The notes below the pieces were generated by a model. The model was not told the origin of the DNA. It saw only the letters and a program-made list of their open reading frames with translations, and made no database searches. Shown piece by piece: positions 50,788-60,733 of a stretch of DNA of 64,000 nucleotides. The first letter of the stretch is position 1, and each line of letters opens with the position of its first letter. The position numbers and the translations under genes are program-made. The DNA is from Pseudomonas palmensis (lineage in GTDB: Bacteria > Pseudomonadota > Gammaproteobacteria > Pseudomonadales > Pseudomonadaceae): positions 30,257-94,256 of the forward strand of contig NZ_JAFKEC010000017.1 in the NCBI RefSeq assembly GCF_017848315.1. The letters run 5' to 3'.

Positions 50788-52293
50788 ATGTGTGGCATCG
50801 TCGGTATCGTCGGTAAGTCGAACGTCAATCAGGCGCTGTATGACGCGCTAACCGTGCTCCAGCACCGCGGCCAGGATGCTGCCGGTATCGTTACAAGCCA
50901 TGATGGCCGACTATTCCTGCGCAAGGACAACGGCCTGGTACGTGACGTGTTCCAGCAGCGTCACATGCAGCGTCTGGTGGGCCACATGGGCATCGGTCAT
51001 GTGCGCTACCCGACTGCGGGCAGCTCGACCTCGGCCGAGGCCCAGCCGTTCTACGTCAACTCGCCGTATGGCATCACCCTGGCGCACAACGGCAACCTGA
51101 CCAATGTGGAGCAACTGGCCAAGGAGATCTACGAGTCCGACCTGCGCCACGTCAACACCAACTCCGACTCCGAAGTGCTGCTCAACGTATTCGCCCATGA
51201 GCTGGCGGTGCGCGGCAAGCTGCAACCGACCGAGGAAGACGTGTTCGCCGCCGTGACCGACGTGCACAACCGTTGCGTGGGTGGCTACGCGGTGGTGGCG
51301 ATGATCACCGGCTACGGCATCGTCGGCTTCCGCGATCCGAACGGCATCCGCCCGATCGTGTTCGGCCAGCGTCACACCGACGAAGGCGTCGAATACATGA
51401 TCGCCTCCGAAAGCGTCTCGCTGGACGTGCTCGGCTTCACCCTGATCCGCGACCTGGCGCCGGGCGAAGCGGTGTACATCACCGAAGAAGGCAAGCTGCA
51501 CACCCGCCAGTGCGCCATCGCGCCCAAGCTTTCCCCCTGCATCTTCGAGCACGTTTACCTGGCCCGCCCGGATTCGATCATCGACGGTGTGTCGGTGTAC
51601 AAGGCGCGCCTGCGCATGGGCGAGAAGCTTGCCGAGAAGATCCTGCGCGAGCGTCCCGAGCACGACATCGACGTGGTCATCCCGATTCCCGACACCAGCC
51701 GTACCGCGGCGCTGGAACTGGCCAACCACCTGGGCGTGAAGTTCCGTGAAGGCTTCGTCAAGAACCGCTACATCGGCCGTACCTTCATCATGCCCGGCCA
51801 GGCCGCGCGCAAGAAGTCGGTACGCCAGAAGCTCAATGCCATCGAGCTGGAGTTCCGCGGCAAGAACGTGATGCTGGTCGACGACTCGATCGTGCGCGGC
51901 ACCACCTGCAAGCAGATCATCCAGATGGCCCGCGAAGCCGGCGCGAAGAACGTCTACTTCTGCTCCGCCGCGCCAGCGGTGCGTTTCCCCAACGTCTACG
52001 GCATCGACATGCCGAGCGCTCATGAACTGATCGCGCACAACCGCAGCACCCAGGACGTGGCCGAACTGATCGGCGCCGACTGGCTGGTCTACCAGGACCT
52101 GCCGGACCTGATCGAGGCTGTAGGTGGTGGCAAGATCAAGATCGAGCATTTCGATTGCGCGGTATTCGATGGCCAGTACGTGACTGGCGACATCGACGCC
52201 GCCTACCTGGACAAGATCGAGCAGGCGCGCAACGACGCCTCCAAGGTCAAGAACCAGGCGGTCAGCGCGATCATCGACCTTTACAACAACTGA
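50788..52293 (+). CDS. purF: Amidophosphoribosyltransferase
   Basis: 501 residues. First committed step of purine synthesis. The nucleophilic Cys2 follows directly on the initiator Met (MCGIVGIVG), so the start must be the ATG at 50788 and not the earlier in-frame TTG. The PRPP site [13 protein letters not shown] is intact. No propeptide is present, as in E. coli. Confidence 0.97.
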   Translation: MCGIVGIVGKSNVNQALYDALTVLQHRGQDAAGIVTSHDGRLFLRKDNGLVRDVFQQRHMQRLVGHMGIGHVRYPTAGSSTSAEAQPFYVNSPYGITLAHNGNLTNVEQLAKEIYESDLRHVNTNSDSEVLLNVFAHELAVRGKLQPTEEDVFAAVTDVHNRCVGGYAVVAMITGYGIVGFRDPNGIRPIVFGQRHTDEGVEYMIASESVSLDVLGFTLIRDLAPGEAVYITEEGKLHTRQCAIAPKLSPCIFEHVYLARPDSIIDGVSVYKARLRMGEKLAEKILRERPEHDIDVVIPIPDTSRTAALELANHLGVKFREGFVKNRYIGRTFIMPGQAARKKSVRQKLNAIELEFRGKNVMLVDDSIVRGTTCKQIIQMAREAGAKNVYFCSAAPAVRFPNVYGIDMPSAHELIAHNRSTQDVAELIGADWLVYQDLPDLIEAVGGGKIKIEHFDCAVFDGQYVTGDIDAAYLDKIEQARNDASKVKNQAVSAIIDLYNN

Positions 52294-52309
52294 CAAGGGG
52301 AGCAACGGC

Positions 52310-53521
52310 ATGACACAGCAATGGGATGCCGGGCGCCTGGACAGCGACCTCGACGGGGTCGCTTTCGATACGCTGGCGGTACGCGCCGGCCAGCATCGCA
52401 CGCCGGAAGGTGAGCACAGCGACCCGCTGTTCTTCACTTCCAGCTACGTGTTCCGTACGGCGGCCGATGCCGCTGCGCGGTTCGCCGGCGAGGTTCCAGG
52501 CAACGTCTATTCGCGCTACACCAACCCGACCGTAAGGGCCTTCGAGGAGCGCATCGCCGCCCTGGAAGGCGCCGAGCAGGCGGTCGCCACCTCCACAGGC
52601 ATGTCCGCGATCCTGTCGCTGGTGATGGCCTTGTGCAGCGCTGGCGACCACGTGCTGGTCTCGCAGAGCGTGTTCGGTTCGACCATCAGCCTGTTCGAGA
52701 AGTACTTCAAGCGCTTCGGCGTGCAGGTCGACTACGTGCCGCTGGCCAACCTGGCTGGCTGGGAACAGGCGATCAAGCCCAATACCAGGCTGCTGTTCGT
52801 CGAGTCGCCGTCCAATCCGCTGGCCGAGCTGGTGGACATCGGCGCGCTGGCCGAGATCGCCCATGCCCGGGGCGCGCTGCTGGTGGTGGACAATTGCTTC
52901 AGCACTCCGGCCCTGCAACAGCCATTGAAGCTGGGCGCGGACATCGTCATGCATTCGGCGACCAAGTTCATCGACGGCCAGGGCCGCTGCATGGGCGGCG
53001 TGGTCGCCGGGCGCAACGAGCACATGAAGGAAGTAGTGGGCTTTCTGCGTACTGCGGGGCCGACGCTGAGCCCGTTCAACGCCTGGGTGTTCCTCAAGGG
53101 CCTGGAAACGCTGAACCTGCGCATGCGCGCCCACTGCGCCAATGCCCAGGCCCTGGCCGAGTGGCTGGAGCAGCAGGACGGTGTCGAGAAGGTGCATTAC
53201 GCCGGCCTGCCAAGCCACCCGCAGCACGAGCTGGCCAAGCGCCAGATGCGCGGCTTCGGTGCGGTGGTGAGCTTCGAGGTCAAGGGTGGCAAGGAGGGCG
53301 CATGGCGCTTCATCGACGCAACGCGGCTGATTTCGATCACCGCCAACCTGGGTGACAGCAAGACCACCATCACCCACCCGGCCACCACCTCCCACGGCCG
53401 TCTGGCGCCGCAGGAGCGTGAGGCCGCCGGGATTCGCGACAGCCTGATCAGGGTTGCCGTGGGCCTGGAAGACGTGGGCGACCTGCAGGCCGACCTGGCG
53501 CGCGGTCTGGCGGCGCTGTGA
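52310..53521 (+). CDS. metZ: O-succinylhomoserine sulfhydrylase
   Basis: 403 residues. PLP enzyme that makes homocysteine directly from O-succinylhomoserine and sulfide, the usual Pseudomonas route to methionine. YSRYTNPT, the PLP lysine in [12 protein letters not shown] and [14 protein letters not shown] are typical of the Cys/Met metabolism family. Pseudomonas keeps it next to purF. It overlaps the next gene by 4 bp. Confidence 0.95.
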   Translation: MTQQWDAGRLDSDLDGVAFDTLAVRAGQHRTPEGEHSDPLFFTSSYVFRTAADAAARFAGEVPGNVYSRYTNPTVRAFEERIAALEGAEQAVATSTGMSAILSLVMALCSAGDHVLVSQSVFGSTISLFEKYFKRFGVQVDYVPLANLAGWEQAIKPNTRLLFVESPSNPLAELVDIGALAEIAHARGALLVVDNCFSTPALQQPLKLGADIVMHSATKFIDGQGRCMGGVVAGRNEHMKEVVGFLRTAGPTLSPFNAWVFLKGLETLNLRMRAHCANAQALAEWLEQQDGVEKVHYAGLPSHPQHELAKRQMRGFGAVVSFEVKGGKEGAWRFIDATRLISITANLGDSKTTITHPATTSHGRLAPQEREAAGIRDSLIRVAVGLEDVGDLQADLARGLAAL

Positions 53522-54291
53522 TCGACTGGTCGGTGAGCGAGAGCAGCCACAACGGGCGTGTGGCGCTGGTAACCGGCGCTGCACGCGGGATCGGCCTGGG
53601 CATCGCGGCCTGGCTGATCAGCGAGGGCTGGCAAGTGGTGCTCACCGACCTGGATCGGGCCCGTGGCGCGAAGGTGGCCAAGGTGCTCGGTGACAACGCC
53701 TGGTTCGTCGGCATGGACGTGGCCGACGAGGCCCAGGTGACGGTGGGCGTGGCCGAGGTGCTGGGGCAGTTCGGACGCCTGGATGCGCTGGTGTGCAACG
53801 CGGCGATTGCCGACCCGCACAATACCACCCTCGAAAGCCTCAGCCTGAACCACTGGAACCGCGTGCTGGCGGTCAACCTGGGTGGCCCGATGCTGCTGGC
53901 CAAGCACTGTGCGCCTTACCTGCGCGCGCATTGCGGCGCCATCGTCAACCTGGTGTCCACCCGTGCGGCACAGTCCGAACCCGATACCGAGGCCTATGCT
54001 GCGAGCAAGGGCGGGCTGCTGGCCCTGACCCACGCACTGGCCATGAGCCTGGGCCCGGAGATCCGCGTCAACGCTGTCAGCCCTGGCTGGATCGATGCGC
54101 GGGACCCTTCGCTGCGCCGTGCCGAGCCCTTGAGCGAGGCCGACCATGCGCAGCACCCGGCGGGCAGGGTAGGGACCGTGGAAGATGTGGCGGCGATGGT
54201 GGCATGGCTGTTGTCGCGCAACGCGGGTTTTGTCACCGGCCAGGAGTTCGTGGTGGACGGTGGCATGACCAAGAAGATGATTTACACGTAA
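53518..54291 (+). CDS. Short-chain dehydrogenase/reductase
   Basis: 257 residues from a GTG that overlaps the metZ stop (GTGA). [10 protein letters not shown] nucleotide loop, NAAIAD, and the YAASK-type active site in [10 protein letters not shown], followed by [20 protein letters not shown] C-terminus, so a complete classical SDR. The tight coupling to metZ is conserved in pseudomonads, but the substrate is unknown. Confidence 0.88.
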   Translation: MIDWSVSESSHNGRVALVTGAARGIGLGIAAWLISEGWQVVLTDLDRARGAKVAKVLGDNAWFVGMDVADEAQVTVGVAEVLGQFGRLDALVCNAAIADPHNTTLESLSLNHWNRVLAVNLGGPMLLAKHCAPYLRAHCGAIVNLVSTRAAQSEPDTEAYAASKGGLLALTHALAMSLGPEIRVNAVSPGWIDARDPSLRRAEPLSEADHAQHPAGRVGTVEDVAAMVAWLLSRNAGFVTGQEFVVDGGMTKKMIYT

Positions 54292-54294
54292 GCG

Positions 54295-54391
54295 GCAGGC
54301 TTCACGCGACACGCTGCAAGAACCTGTGCAATCGGCTTTTGATTCTGCTTTTACTTGCAGCTTGTTGCTTGAAGCCTGCAGCTGTTTTTTT
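54295..54391 (+). terminator. Long inverted repeat ending the metZ-SDR operon
   Basis: The 26-nt arms at 54295-54320 and 54354-54379 pair with only three mismatches (GCAGGCTTCA.. against ..TGAAGCCTGC, inner end GCTGCAAG/CTTGCAGC) around a 33-nt loop, followed by a run of seven T (54384-54390). It acts as an unusually long terminator and resembles a REP-family element. Confidence 0.75.
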
Positions 54392-54421
54392 ACGAAAGTG
54401 AAAAAAACTTCAACACTGGTA

Positions 54422-54450
54422 TTGACTTAGGTTCGATACCTGCGTAAATT
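54422..54450 (+). promoter_or_regulatory. Promoter of the Val-Asp-Asp tRNA operon
   Basis: -35 TTGACT (54422-54427), 17-nt spacer, -10 TAAATT (54445-54450), 22 bp before the mature tRNA-Val 5' end. Confidence 0.8.
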
Positions 54451-54472
54451 TCACCACCTCAGCGAAGCACAC

Positions 54473-54548
54473 GGGTGATTAGCTCAGCCGGGAGAGCATC
54501 TGCCTTACAAGCAGAGGGTCGGCGGTTCGATCCCGTCATCACCCACCA
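54473..54548 (+). tRNA. tRNA-Val (TAC)
   Basis: 76 nt; acceptor GGGTGAT/ATCACCC, anticodon loop CTTACAA (TAC), encoded CCA. Confidence 0.97.
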
Positions 54549-54625
54549 CTTTCTGAGATGTTCCTGGCCCGACACTTTCGAAAGACGGTGTTACCAGAGA
54601 GGAACAGGACGCAAGTCCACTATGC

Positions 54626-54702
54626 GCAGCGGTAGTTCAGTCGGTTAGAATACCGGCCTGTCACGCCGGGGGTCGCGGGTTCGAGTCCCGTCCGCTGCGC
54701 CA
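54626..54702 (+). tRNA. tRNA-Asp (GTC), copy 1
   Basis: 77 nt; acceptor GCAGCGG/CCGCTGC, anticodon loop CTGTCAC (GTC), encoded CCA. Identical to copy 2. Confidence 0.97.
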
Positions 54703-54797
54703 CTTTTCTCCAGATCGGTTCAACAACCGGTTTGAGGTCCGAAGCCAAGGCTTCAGGCCAGATCCCAGTTTCAAACAGGTGAAAGCCTGTGCGATAC

Positions 54798-54874
54798 GCA
54801 GCGGTAGTTCAGTCGGTTAGAATACCGGCCTGTCACGCCGGGGGTCGCGGGTTCGAGTCCCGTCCGCTGCGCCA
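54798..54874 (+). tRNA. tRNA-Asp (GTC), copy 2
   Basis: Exact duplicate of the gene at 54626 with an unrelated spacer before it. Last gene of the operon, followed by a palindromic terminator. Confidence 0.97.
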
Positions 54875-54910
54875 TATCCGCCTCGAGGCCCTTGAACTCC
54901 TCGAAGCAAC

Positions 54911-54940
54911 AAAAAAAGCGACCTTAAGGTCGCTTTTTTT
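54911..54940. terminator. Perfect-palindrome bidirectional terminator
   Basis: AAAAAAAGCGACCTT paired with AAGGTCGCTTTTTTT, 30 bp without mismatch, between the tRNA operon and the convergent chemoreceptor gene. Confidence 0.92.
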
Positions 54941-54959
54941 GTGCCTGCAGAAAAGCCTG

Positions 54960-55017
54960 GCCGCCAAGGCTGGCACCTGCTGGCGACGTACTGCCTGCAG
55001 GTGCCGGCCTTGCTGGC
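54960..55017. repeat. Inverted REP-like pair
   Basis: The arms at 54960-54980 and 54997-55017 are reverse complements with a few mismatches (inner GGCACCTGC/GCAGGTGCC). It is of the same family as the repeats at 27100 and 31529 and lies just past the end of the chemoreceptor gene. Confidence 0.7.
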
Positions 55018-55032
55018 GAAAGAATATGCCCC

Positions 55033-56910
55033 TCAGACCTTGAAGCGCGAAAGCAGCCCTTGCAGCTCAGTGCCCAGGCGCGCCAGCTCTGCCGCCGAGG
55101 TGGCAGTGTGCGCCGAGGCGGTGGACGTCTGTTCGGCCACATCACGCACACTGATCACGCTGCGACCGATCTCTTCGGCTACCGCGCTCTGCTGTTCGGC
55201 GGCGGTCGCGATCTGCACGTTCATGGCCTGGATGTGCGTGACCGTGTGTGTGATGGCCTGCAGCTCCACGCCTGCCTCATTGGCCAGCCCGACTGTCGTA
55301 CCGACCATGCCCTGGCTGGTGTGCATGCGTTCTGCAGCCCTCTGCGCACCCTGCTGCAATGACCCGATCAATGTCTCGATCTCTGCGGTGGACTGCTGGG
55401 TGCGTTGGGCCAGCCCGCGCACCTCATCGGCCACCACGGCGAAGCCACGCCCGGCCTCGCCGGCACGTGCCGCCTCAATGGCGGCGTTGAGCGCCAGCAG
55501 GTTGGTCTGCTCGGCGATGGCATTGATCACCGTCATCACACTGCCGATGCGTTCGCTCTCTTCGGACAACCTGCCGACGGCGTCGGCGGAGGTGCCGATG
55601 TCGTCGGCCAACTGGTCGATCTGGGTCAGTGCGCGCTGTACCACCAGATTGCCCTGGCTGGCCTGGCTGTTGGCCTGGCGGGTGGCGGTACTGGCCTGCT
55701 CGGCATTGCGCGCCACTTCCTGCACCGTGGCTACCATTTCGCTCATGGCCGTGGCGACCTGGTCGGTCTCCAGTTTCTGGCTGTCGACGCCGGCACGGGT
55801 CTGTTCGGTGATGGCCGAGAGCTGCTCGGCCGCCGCTGACAACTGAGCGGTAACGGTGCCCACCTGGCCCAGCACACCGCGCAGGTTGTCGCCGCTTTGG
55901 GAGAGGGCTTGGAGCAACTGGCCAAACTCGTCACGGCGCAGCTCGCTGCTGTTATCCCTCAGGTCGCCGGCACCGATACGACGCGCGATCACTACGGCCT
56001 GCTGCAACGGCTGGGTGATCTGGCGGATGATCACCCAGCCGATCGCACCGCCCAGCAGCATGGCGCCAACCAGCAGCCCGAGCATCAATGCACGGCTGTG
56101 GCTGGATTCGTCGACGCTGAGCTGATTCTGGCGTGCGATCAGCGTATTGATCGCTTCCAGGCTGGTTTCGATATTGCTCACCAGCACCGTACGGCTGCGG
56201 GCCTGCTGCTCGACATCGCGGGCAAAGCGCTCGGCCAGTTGCATGTACTGGTCCAGGTCGGAGGGCAATCTACCCAGTTGCGGGTGACGGCTGCCCAGGC
56301 GCTTCACGCTGTCATTGGCGCGCGTGTGGGCCTCACGCACCGTGTCCAGGCGTTTGGTGCTGCCCTCGCGCATCATGGCCAGGCTGTTCTGGCGCAGGTC
56401 GCTCAGGGCGTCGTTGAGGGTGGCAAGGTCGCGACGGACGTTACTGGCGTCGTCCTGGTACAGCGCCTGGGTCAGTGTACGTACATCGTTCTGCAGGCTG
56501 CTGCCCAGGCGCTCGGAACCGGCCTGGATGCGGCCTATGTCCTGCTGGGCGGTTTGCAGCTGGCGAAACTGCTGCATGTAGCCCTGCATGTTTTCCAGCA
56601 CGTGTTGCAACTGCTGCCTGGACACTGCGTCGTCCAGGCGCTGGAGGTTCTCCTCGATCAGCGCCACCAGGGTGCTGTAAGAGGTGTTCAATTGCGCCGC
56701 AAGGTTTTCATCGCCGTGGTGTTCATACGACAGGCGCGCGGCGCGAATGTCATTGGTGTGGTCGAGCACGTGATTGACCGACACCAGCCGATCGGCACGG
56801 GTGGTCAGGGTGTTGAGGCTGCGAATGCCGATCACGGCGAGGAGCGCCATCAGCAGCACGATACTCGCGAAACCGAGGGCCAGCTTCACTTTCACCGATA
56901 TGTTTTTCAC
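55033..56910 (-). CDS. Methyl-accepting chemotaxis protein, probable HBM ligand domain
   Basis: 625 residues from a GTG that follows AGGAG at 8 nt; the frame is open further upstream, but without a ribosome-binding site. TM1 at about 9-30, an all-helical periplasmic domain of about 245 residues (31-273), TM2 at 274-296, HAMP (about 298-350), and the signalling tip with [23 protein letters not shown] intact. The sensor length and the N-terminal pattern ([12 protein letters not shown]...IRAARLSY) resemble the helical bimodular (HBM) receptors such as McpS, which bind organic acids. There is no CheR-docking pentapeptide at the C-terminus. The ligand is unknown. Confidence 0.9.
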   Translation of the reverse strand: MKNISVKVKLALGFASIVLLMALLAVIGIRSLNTLTTRADRLVSVNHVLDHTNDIRAARLSYEHHGDENLAAQLNTSYSTLVALIEENLQRLDDAVSRQQLQHVLENMQGYMQQFRQLQTAQQDIGRIQAGSERLGSSLQNDVRTLTQALYQDDASNVRRDLATLNDALSDLRQNSLAMMREGSTKRLDTVREAHTRANDSVKRLGSRHPQLGRLPSDLDQYMQLAERFARDVEQQARSRTVLVSNIETSLEAINTLIARQNQLSVDESSHSRALMLGLLVGAMLLGGAIGWVIIRQITQPLQQAVVIARRIGAGDLRDNSSELRRDEFGQLLQALSQSGDNLRGVLGQVGTVTAQLSAAAEQLSAITEQTRAGVDSQKLETDQVATAMSEMVATVQEVARNAEQASTATRQANSQASQGNLVVQRALTQIDQLADDIGTSADAVGRLSEESERIGSVMTVINAIAEQTNLLALNAAIEAARAGEAGRGFAVVADEVRGLAQRTQQSTAEIETLIGSLQQGAQRAAERMHTSQGMVGTTVGLANEAGVELQAITHTVTHIQAMNVQIATAAEQQSAVAEEIGRSVISVRDVAEQTSTASAHTATSAAELARLGTELQGLLSRFKV

Positions 56911-57213
56911 CTTGAATGCTCCTGGGTCGATGGTCAGTGGCTGACGTAGTGGCGTATTGCCATTTTCTGTCGTATGCCGGGCCAGTATCGATGGGCTCAA
57001 GGTGTAGCGGGGAGTCAGACATTTCCCGGTATGACGTGGGAAAGCTGGTTAAATAGTGAGCGAAAAAAATCGCGACCAATGGTTCAGGACGGCTGTGTAG
57101 TGCAGGCCAGCCGCTGTGCAGGTGAAATTTAGTGCCGGATCGCCCGGTTGCGGTTTCAGTCATCTGCGGATGTGATGCACAATAGGCGCCGACCGTTTTT
57201 CGCAGGATTTTCA

Positions 57214-58092
57214 ATGTCAAAGTCAACCGTCTTCACTGCGCTCGGGCTGGCCCTTGTGCTGGCGGGCGTTGCCGGCTGTTCCTCGAAGAAAGCCGCCATC
57301 TACGAACACGAGAACTTCGACGACTCGGGCACCTTCTCGCGCAGCTTTCCGGTCAGCGAAGCAGGTACCTGCGAGGCTGCCCGGCGCGCGCTGCTCAGCC
57401 AGGGCTACATCATCACCACCAGCGAACCGGGCCAGGTCAATGGCAACAAGAGCTTCCAGCAAACCGGCGACTCGCACCTGCAGATCAGCTTCAACGTGGT
57501 CTGTGCCAACGATACCGGTTCCGGTCAGCGCTCGACCATGTTCGCCAATGCCCTGCAGGACCGTTATGCGCTGAAAAAATCCAACACTTCGGCCAGCCTC
57601 GGGGTGGGTGTGCTGGGGTCGGTGTCCATGCCGATCGGCTCGTCGGACGACTCCATGGTTAAAGTGGCCAGCGAAACGGTGACCTCGCCCAAGTTCTACG
57701 AGCGCTACTTTGCGTTGGTCGAGAGTTTCCTGCCCAAGCCGAGCAAGAAGGCCAAGGTCGAGCCCAAGGCCGAACCCGCCAAGCCGGCTCTCGACCTGGG
57801 AGTGCCCGAACCTGCGCCTGCTGCGCCAAGCGCTCCGGCCGTCGAGGCCGCGCCGGCGCAGGCTCCGGCCCCTGCGGCACCTGCCGAGGTTGCAGCGCCG
57901 GTGGTGGCGGTACCGGCAGCGCAAGCGCCGGCTGCACCGCTGGTCGACGACAGCAAGAGCTCGCAGCCTGTGGCGCCGCCCCAGGATGCGGCGCCGATCA
58001 CGGTCGAACAGACTGCACCGCCCACCGAGCCTGCCGCCGCACCGGCGCAGCCTCCAGCGGCCCCGACGCCCGACGCGCCTGCGCCGCTGTGA
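57214..58092 (+). CDS. DUF2242 lipoprotein
   Basis: 292 residues. Signal peptide with lipobox VAGC (Cys22) predicts a lipoprotein; residues 23-190 form the DUF2242 domain (FPVSEAGTCEAARRALLSQGYIIT...). The last about 100 residues are a Pro/Ala-rich disordered tail, probably spanning the periplasm. The ATG at 57214 follows CAGGA. Function unknown. It is divergent from the chemoreceptor. Confidence 0.85.
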   Translation: MSKSTVFTALGLALVLAGVAGCSSKKAAIYEHENFDDSGTFSRSFPVSEAGTCEAARRALLSQGYIITTSEPGQVNGNKSFQQTGDSHLQISFNVVCANDTGSGQRSTMFANALQDRYALKKSNTSASLGVGVLGSVSMPIGSSDDSMVKVASETVTSPKFYERYFALVESFLPKPSKKAKVEPKAEPAKPALDLGVPEPAPAAPSAPAVEAAPAQAPAPAAPAEVAAPVVAVPAAQAPAAPLVDDSKSSQPVAPPQDAAPITVEQTAPPTEPAAAPAQPPAAPTPDAPAPL

Positions 58093-58154
58093 CGCATCGG
58101 ATAAATCATCGATTGCCTGCTACGTTTATCTCAATGGGCTGAGCGCTTGTAATT

Positions 58155-58174
58155 TTCGCTGGCTTGCCAGCGAA
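58155..58174. repeat. Short hairpin, REP remnant
   Basis: TTCGCTGG-CTTG-CCAGCGAA, perfect 8-bp stem matching the end of the REP core at 22868. Confidence 0.5.
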
Positions 58175-58219
58175 GGGCGAGCCACCTTGCGCCAGCCTGT
58201 CACGTCACGGTCATTTTTT

Positions 58220-58245
58220 CTTCACCTGGGCACTTTAGGGTGAAG
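58220..58245 (+). promoter_or_regulatory. Inverted repeat upstream of the micro-ORF
   Basis: The arms CTTCACC and GGTGAAG are separated by 12 nt, 41 bp before the micro-ORF start. It could be an operator or a leader hairpin. Confidence 0.35.
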
Positions 58246-58286
58246 CACGACTCAATGACATGATCGAGAAAATCAAGGAGCAGGCA

Positions 58287-58373
58287 ATGGACGACTATCA
58301 AGAAGAACTGCTGGAATACCGCGCATTCGAACTCGACCCGCCAGAGCCGGCCGAAGACGCTACCGAGCTCTGA
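58287..58373 (+). CDS. 28-residue acidic micro-protein
   Basis: A strong AAGGAGCAGGCA ribosome-binding site precedes the ATG; the product starts MDDYQEELLEYRAFELDPPE and is rich in Asp and Glu with no membrane segment. An in-frame ATG nine codons earlier (58260) lacks a ribosome-binding site. The stop lies 6 bp before the end of the convergent AraC gene. Short acidic proteins of this type occur in other pseudomonads to my recollection, but no function is known. Confidence 0.6.
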   Translation: MDDYQEELLEYRAFELDPPEPAEDATEL

Positions 58374-58379
58374 TCGGGC

Positions 58380-59420
58380 TCATGCGCCCCGCCGCTGGCT
58401 GCGGCGAAAGTCCCCCGGCGTCACGCCGTTCCAGCGCTTGAATGCGCGCTGGAAGGCCTCTGCCGACGCAAACCCCAGCAGGTAGGCTATTTCGCCAAAG
58501 GCCAGCTCCGTGTCGCGGATGTAGGTCACAGCCAGATCGCGGCGCGTGTCGTTCAGAATCGCCCGAAACTGCGTGCCTTCCTCGGCCAGCTTGCGCCGTA
58601 AGGTCCACGTGGGCAGTTGCAACTGCGCCGCCACTTCACCCAGGTCAGGTTCACGTCCGCCGTTGAGCAATGGCCCCAGCAGATGGGCGATACGCTCAGC
58701 CAGGCTGCGCATGCGCGTGCGCTCCGCCAGTTCCTGCTCGCATAGCTGCAACAGGTGCTGCCAGGTGCTGGGGCAATGGGCCGGGTTGCGCAGCGCCAGG
58801 CTGGCGCGGTCCAGGCGCAACTGATTATGTGTGGCCCCGAACTGCACCGGGCTGCTGCACAGGGCCTGGTAACGGTCGGCATAGGCAGGCGCGCAAAACT
58901 CGATCTCCATGCGCTCCGCCTGCACTGCCACCCCCACCAGCCCCGACAGTTGTGCCAGCCAGCCGGCCAGTACCGAGTCGACCACGAAGCGGTTGTAGTC
59001 GTTGTACGGGCTGATCGAATAGAAGCGCAGCCAGGCGCCCTGATTGTCCTCATGGAGGCTGGACTGGCCACGGTAGTTGGCGGCGTACAGCGGCTCGAAA
59101 CGCACCAGCGTACGCGCGGCCTCGCCCAGGGTAGGGGCCTGGGCGGCGGCTACACCGGCCAGGCCGGCCTGGTTCAGGCGGCTCAGGCGGCCCATGTGCA
59201 AGCCCAGCGCCGGTTCGTTGCTGAGTGCAATGGCGGCATGCCCCAGGTGCATGTAGCGCGGAATCGACAGGCGCGCACCGGCTTCGGCCAGCCGTGCAGG
59301 CACAAGCCCGTAGCGTTGCAGAAGGGGGGCCGGATCATGCCCCAGTTGCTGCAGCGCCTGCGCAAGGCTCTGGATGAACCCCACCGACAGATCCCCCAGG
59401 CGTACCCGTGGTCGGTTCAT
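58380..59420 (-). CDS. AraC-family regulator with an OruR/arabinose-binding-like N-terminus
   Basis: 346 residues. N-terminal ligand domain of the Arabinose_bd type (about 20-210, with AIALSNEPALGLHMGRLSRLN) and a C-terminal double helix-turn-helix (about 240-340) with IAYLLGFASAEAFQRAFKRWNGVTPGDFRR. It is encoded 3 bp downstream of the nitrilase-like gene on the same strand, so it is probably cotranscribed and may regulate it. The ligand is unknown. Confidence 0.9.
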   Translation of the reverse strand: MNRPRVRLGDLSVGFIQSLAQALQQLGHDPAPLLQRYGLVPARLAEAGARLSIPRYMHLGHAAIALSNEPALGLHMGRLSRLNQAGLAGVAAAQAPTLGEAARTLVRFEPLYAANYRGQSSLHEDNQGAWLRFYSISPYNDYNRFVVDSVLAGWLAQLSGLVGVAVQAERMEIEFCAPAYADRYQALCSSPVQFGATHNQLRLDRASLALRNPAHCPSTWQHLLQLCEQELAERTRMRSLAERIAHLLGPLLNGGREPDLGEVAAQLQLPTWTLRRKLAEEGTQFRAILNDTRRDLAVTYIRDTELAFGEIAYLLGFASAEAFQRAFKRWNGVTPGDFRRSQRRGA

Positions 59421-59423
59421 CGG

Positions 59424-60545
59424 TTACAGCCAGAGGTTGAGCAGGCGCGCGCCGGGATGACTGCTGGCACTGACGTAGTGCCCGCCGCGGCTGGTGAAGC
59501 CCAGGCCGTCGCCGGCAATTTCCCAGAACTGGCCGCGCAGGAACACGCTCAGCAGGGCGGTATCGGCGCTTTGGCCGTGGCCGATCAGGCGCTGCCAGGC
59601 CTGGCCTTCCTCGACCTGGCCGGCCTTGAGCGGCAGGCTCACGGCCATCGGCTGGTGGCGGTTGCCGCGCCAGGGGGCGGTCCAGCTGTCTCGGCCGCTG
59701 ATGAAGGCGGGTACCGCGATCAGTTGTGCCGACTGCGCGGCCAGTTGCTGGTAGTTGGTCGGGTACCAGCTGTCGCTGCCCACCAATACGCCGAGGCGGC
59801 CTGCGGGTGTATCGAATACTTGCAGCGGATAGGCATCGCCGCTGCGGATGAAGCGGCGCACTTCACTGTCGGGGTATTGCTGGCGTTGCGGCTGGCCGAT
59901 CACCTTGCCGTCGCTGGCGAACACCACGCCGTTGTTGTACAGCGCGCCGCTGCCACTGTGAAGGATGCCTTGCTCTGCATACGGCGTGGGCAGCACGATG
60001 GAACCGGCCACCAGGGTCACGCCGAACTCCCTGGCCAGGCCGCCGAACAGTTGCTGGTAGTCGGCTGCCATCTGCGTGGCCTTCATGCGCAGGTGCGCAT
60101 CGGCGCGGCGGTCGTCGCCCTCGGCGTTGAACATCGCCAGCCCGTAGCGCAGCGGGTTGCTCAGCTCCAGCCATTGCCAGGCCTCCTGCAGGCGGGTGAC
60201 CTGGTACAGCTCTTTCTTTTCGCCGCGGGCCCACAGCCAGGTGCCGATATGCTCGGGCAGCACCACGATCGTGCGCGGGCCGACCAGGCCCTGGGTGCGA
60301 GCGTGTTCAAGGTAGGCGGCGAGCTTGCGGTGCAGCAGGGCCAGGTTCTGGTAGTCGCCCGGATACAGCAGTGGCTCGATGCCCAGCAGATTGCCCTTGT
60401 CGGCGGGCACGCCCTGGTTCAGCGCCACTTCAACACGAAGGTCGGACAGGTAGTGGCCGGCCGGGCGTTGTTCGGTCCACAGGCCATAGCCCAGGAGCAT
60501 GGCAGTCAGAACAAGCGCCAGGGCGCCAAGCAGAAGTTTTCGCAT
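59424..60545 (-). CDS. Membrane-anchored carbon-nitrogen-hydrolase-like protein lacking catalytic Cys and Lys
   Basis: 373 residues. One N-terminal membrane helix (about 4-22) and a nitrilase-fold domain outside. The catalytic Glu is kept (VVLPEHIG, Glu98), but the block that should read I-C-W/Y-D-x-W/F-P reads VGSDSWYP (255-262), Gly instead of Cys, and the Lys of the Y-x-K-x-H-L motif is replaced (QPQRQQYPDSE). It is therefore a probable pseudoenzyme. The ATG at 60545 gives a proper start just before the membrane helix; the frame is open upstream without homology. Confidence 0.82.
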   Translation of the reverse strand: MRKLLLGALALVLTAMLLGYGLWTEQRPAGHYLSDLRVEVALNQGVPADKGNLLGIEPLLYPGDYQNLALLHRKLAAYLEHARTQGLVGPRTIVVLPEHIGTWLWARGEKKELYQVTRLQEAWQWLELSNPLRYGLAMFNAEGDDRRADAHLRMKATQMAADYQQLFGGLAREFGVTLVAGSIVLPTPYAEQGILHSGSGALYNNGVVFASDGKVIGQPQRQQYPDSEVRRFIRSGDAYPLQVFDTPAGRLGVLVGSDSWYPTNYQQLAAQSAQLIAVPAFISGRDSWTAPWRGNRHQPMAVSLPLKAGQVEEGQAWQRLIGHGQSADTALLSVFLRGQFWEIAGDGLGFTSRGGHYVSASSHPGARLLNLWL

Positions 60546-60733
60546 GGAATCAGATGTATGTCCGCAGTTGCGTCGAGGGTACTGGAAACAGGGGGTTGGT
60601 GAAACATATCCTGCTCGCACTGGGCCCTGAGTCGAAGCATAGGACTGCTGCAGGCGTCTTAAATACTGGCGCACTTGCTATTTGCCATGGCGGATCTATC
60701 GTCGTTGTTACAGCCTTCCAAAGGATTGGCATC

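Noticed and set aside
50911..52437. 508-codon minus-strand frame opposite purF and the start of metZ
   Set aside because: Val/Asp/His-rich shadow of purF; purF itself shows all catalytic motifs.
58260..58373. 37-codon version of the micro-ORF from the upstream ATG
   Set aside because: The upstream ATG has no ribosome-binding site, whereas the ATG at 58287 has AAGGAG at ideal distance.
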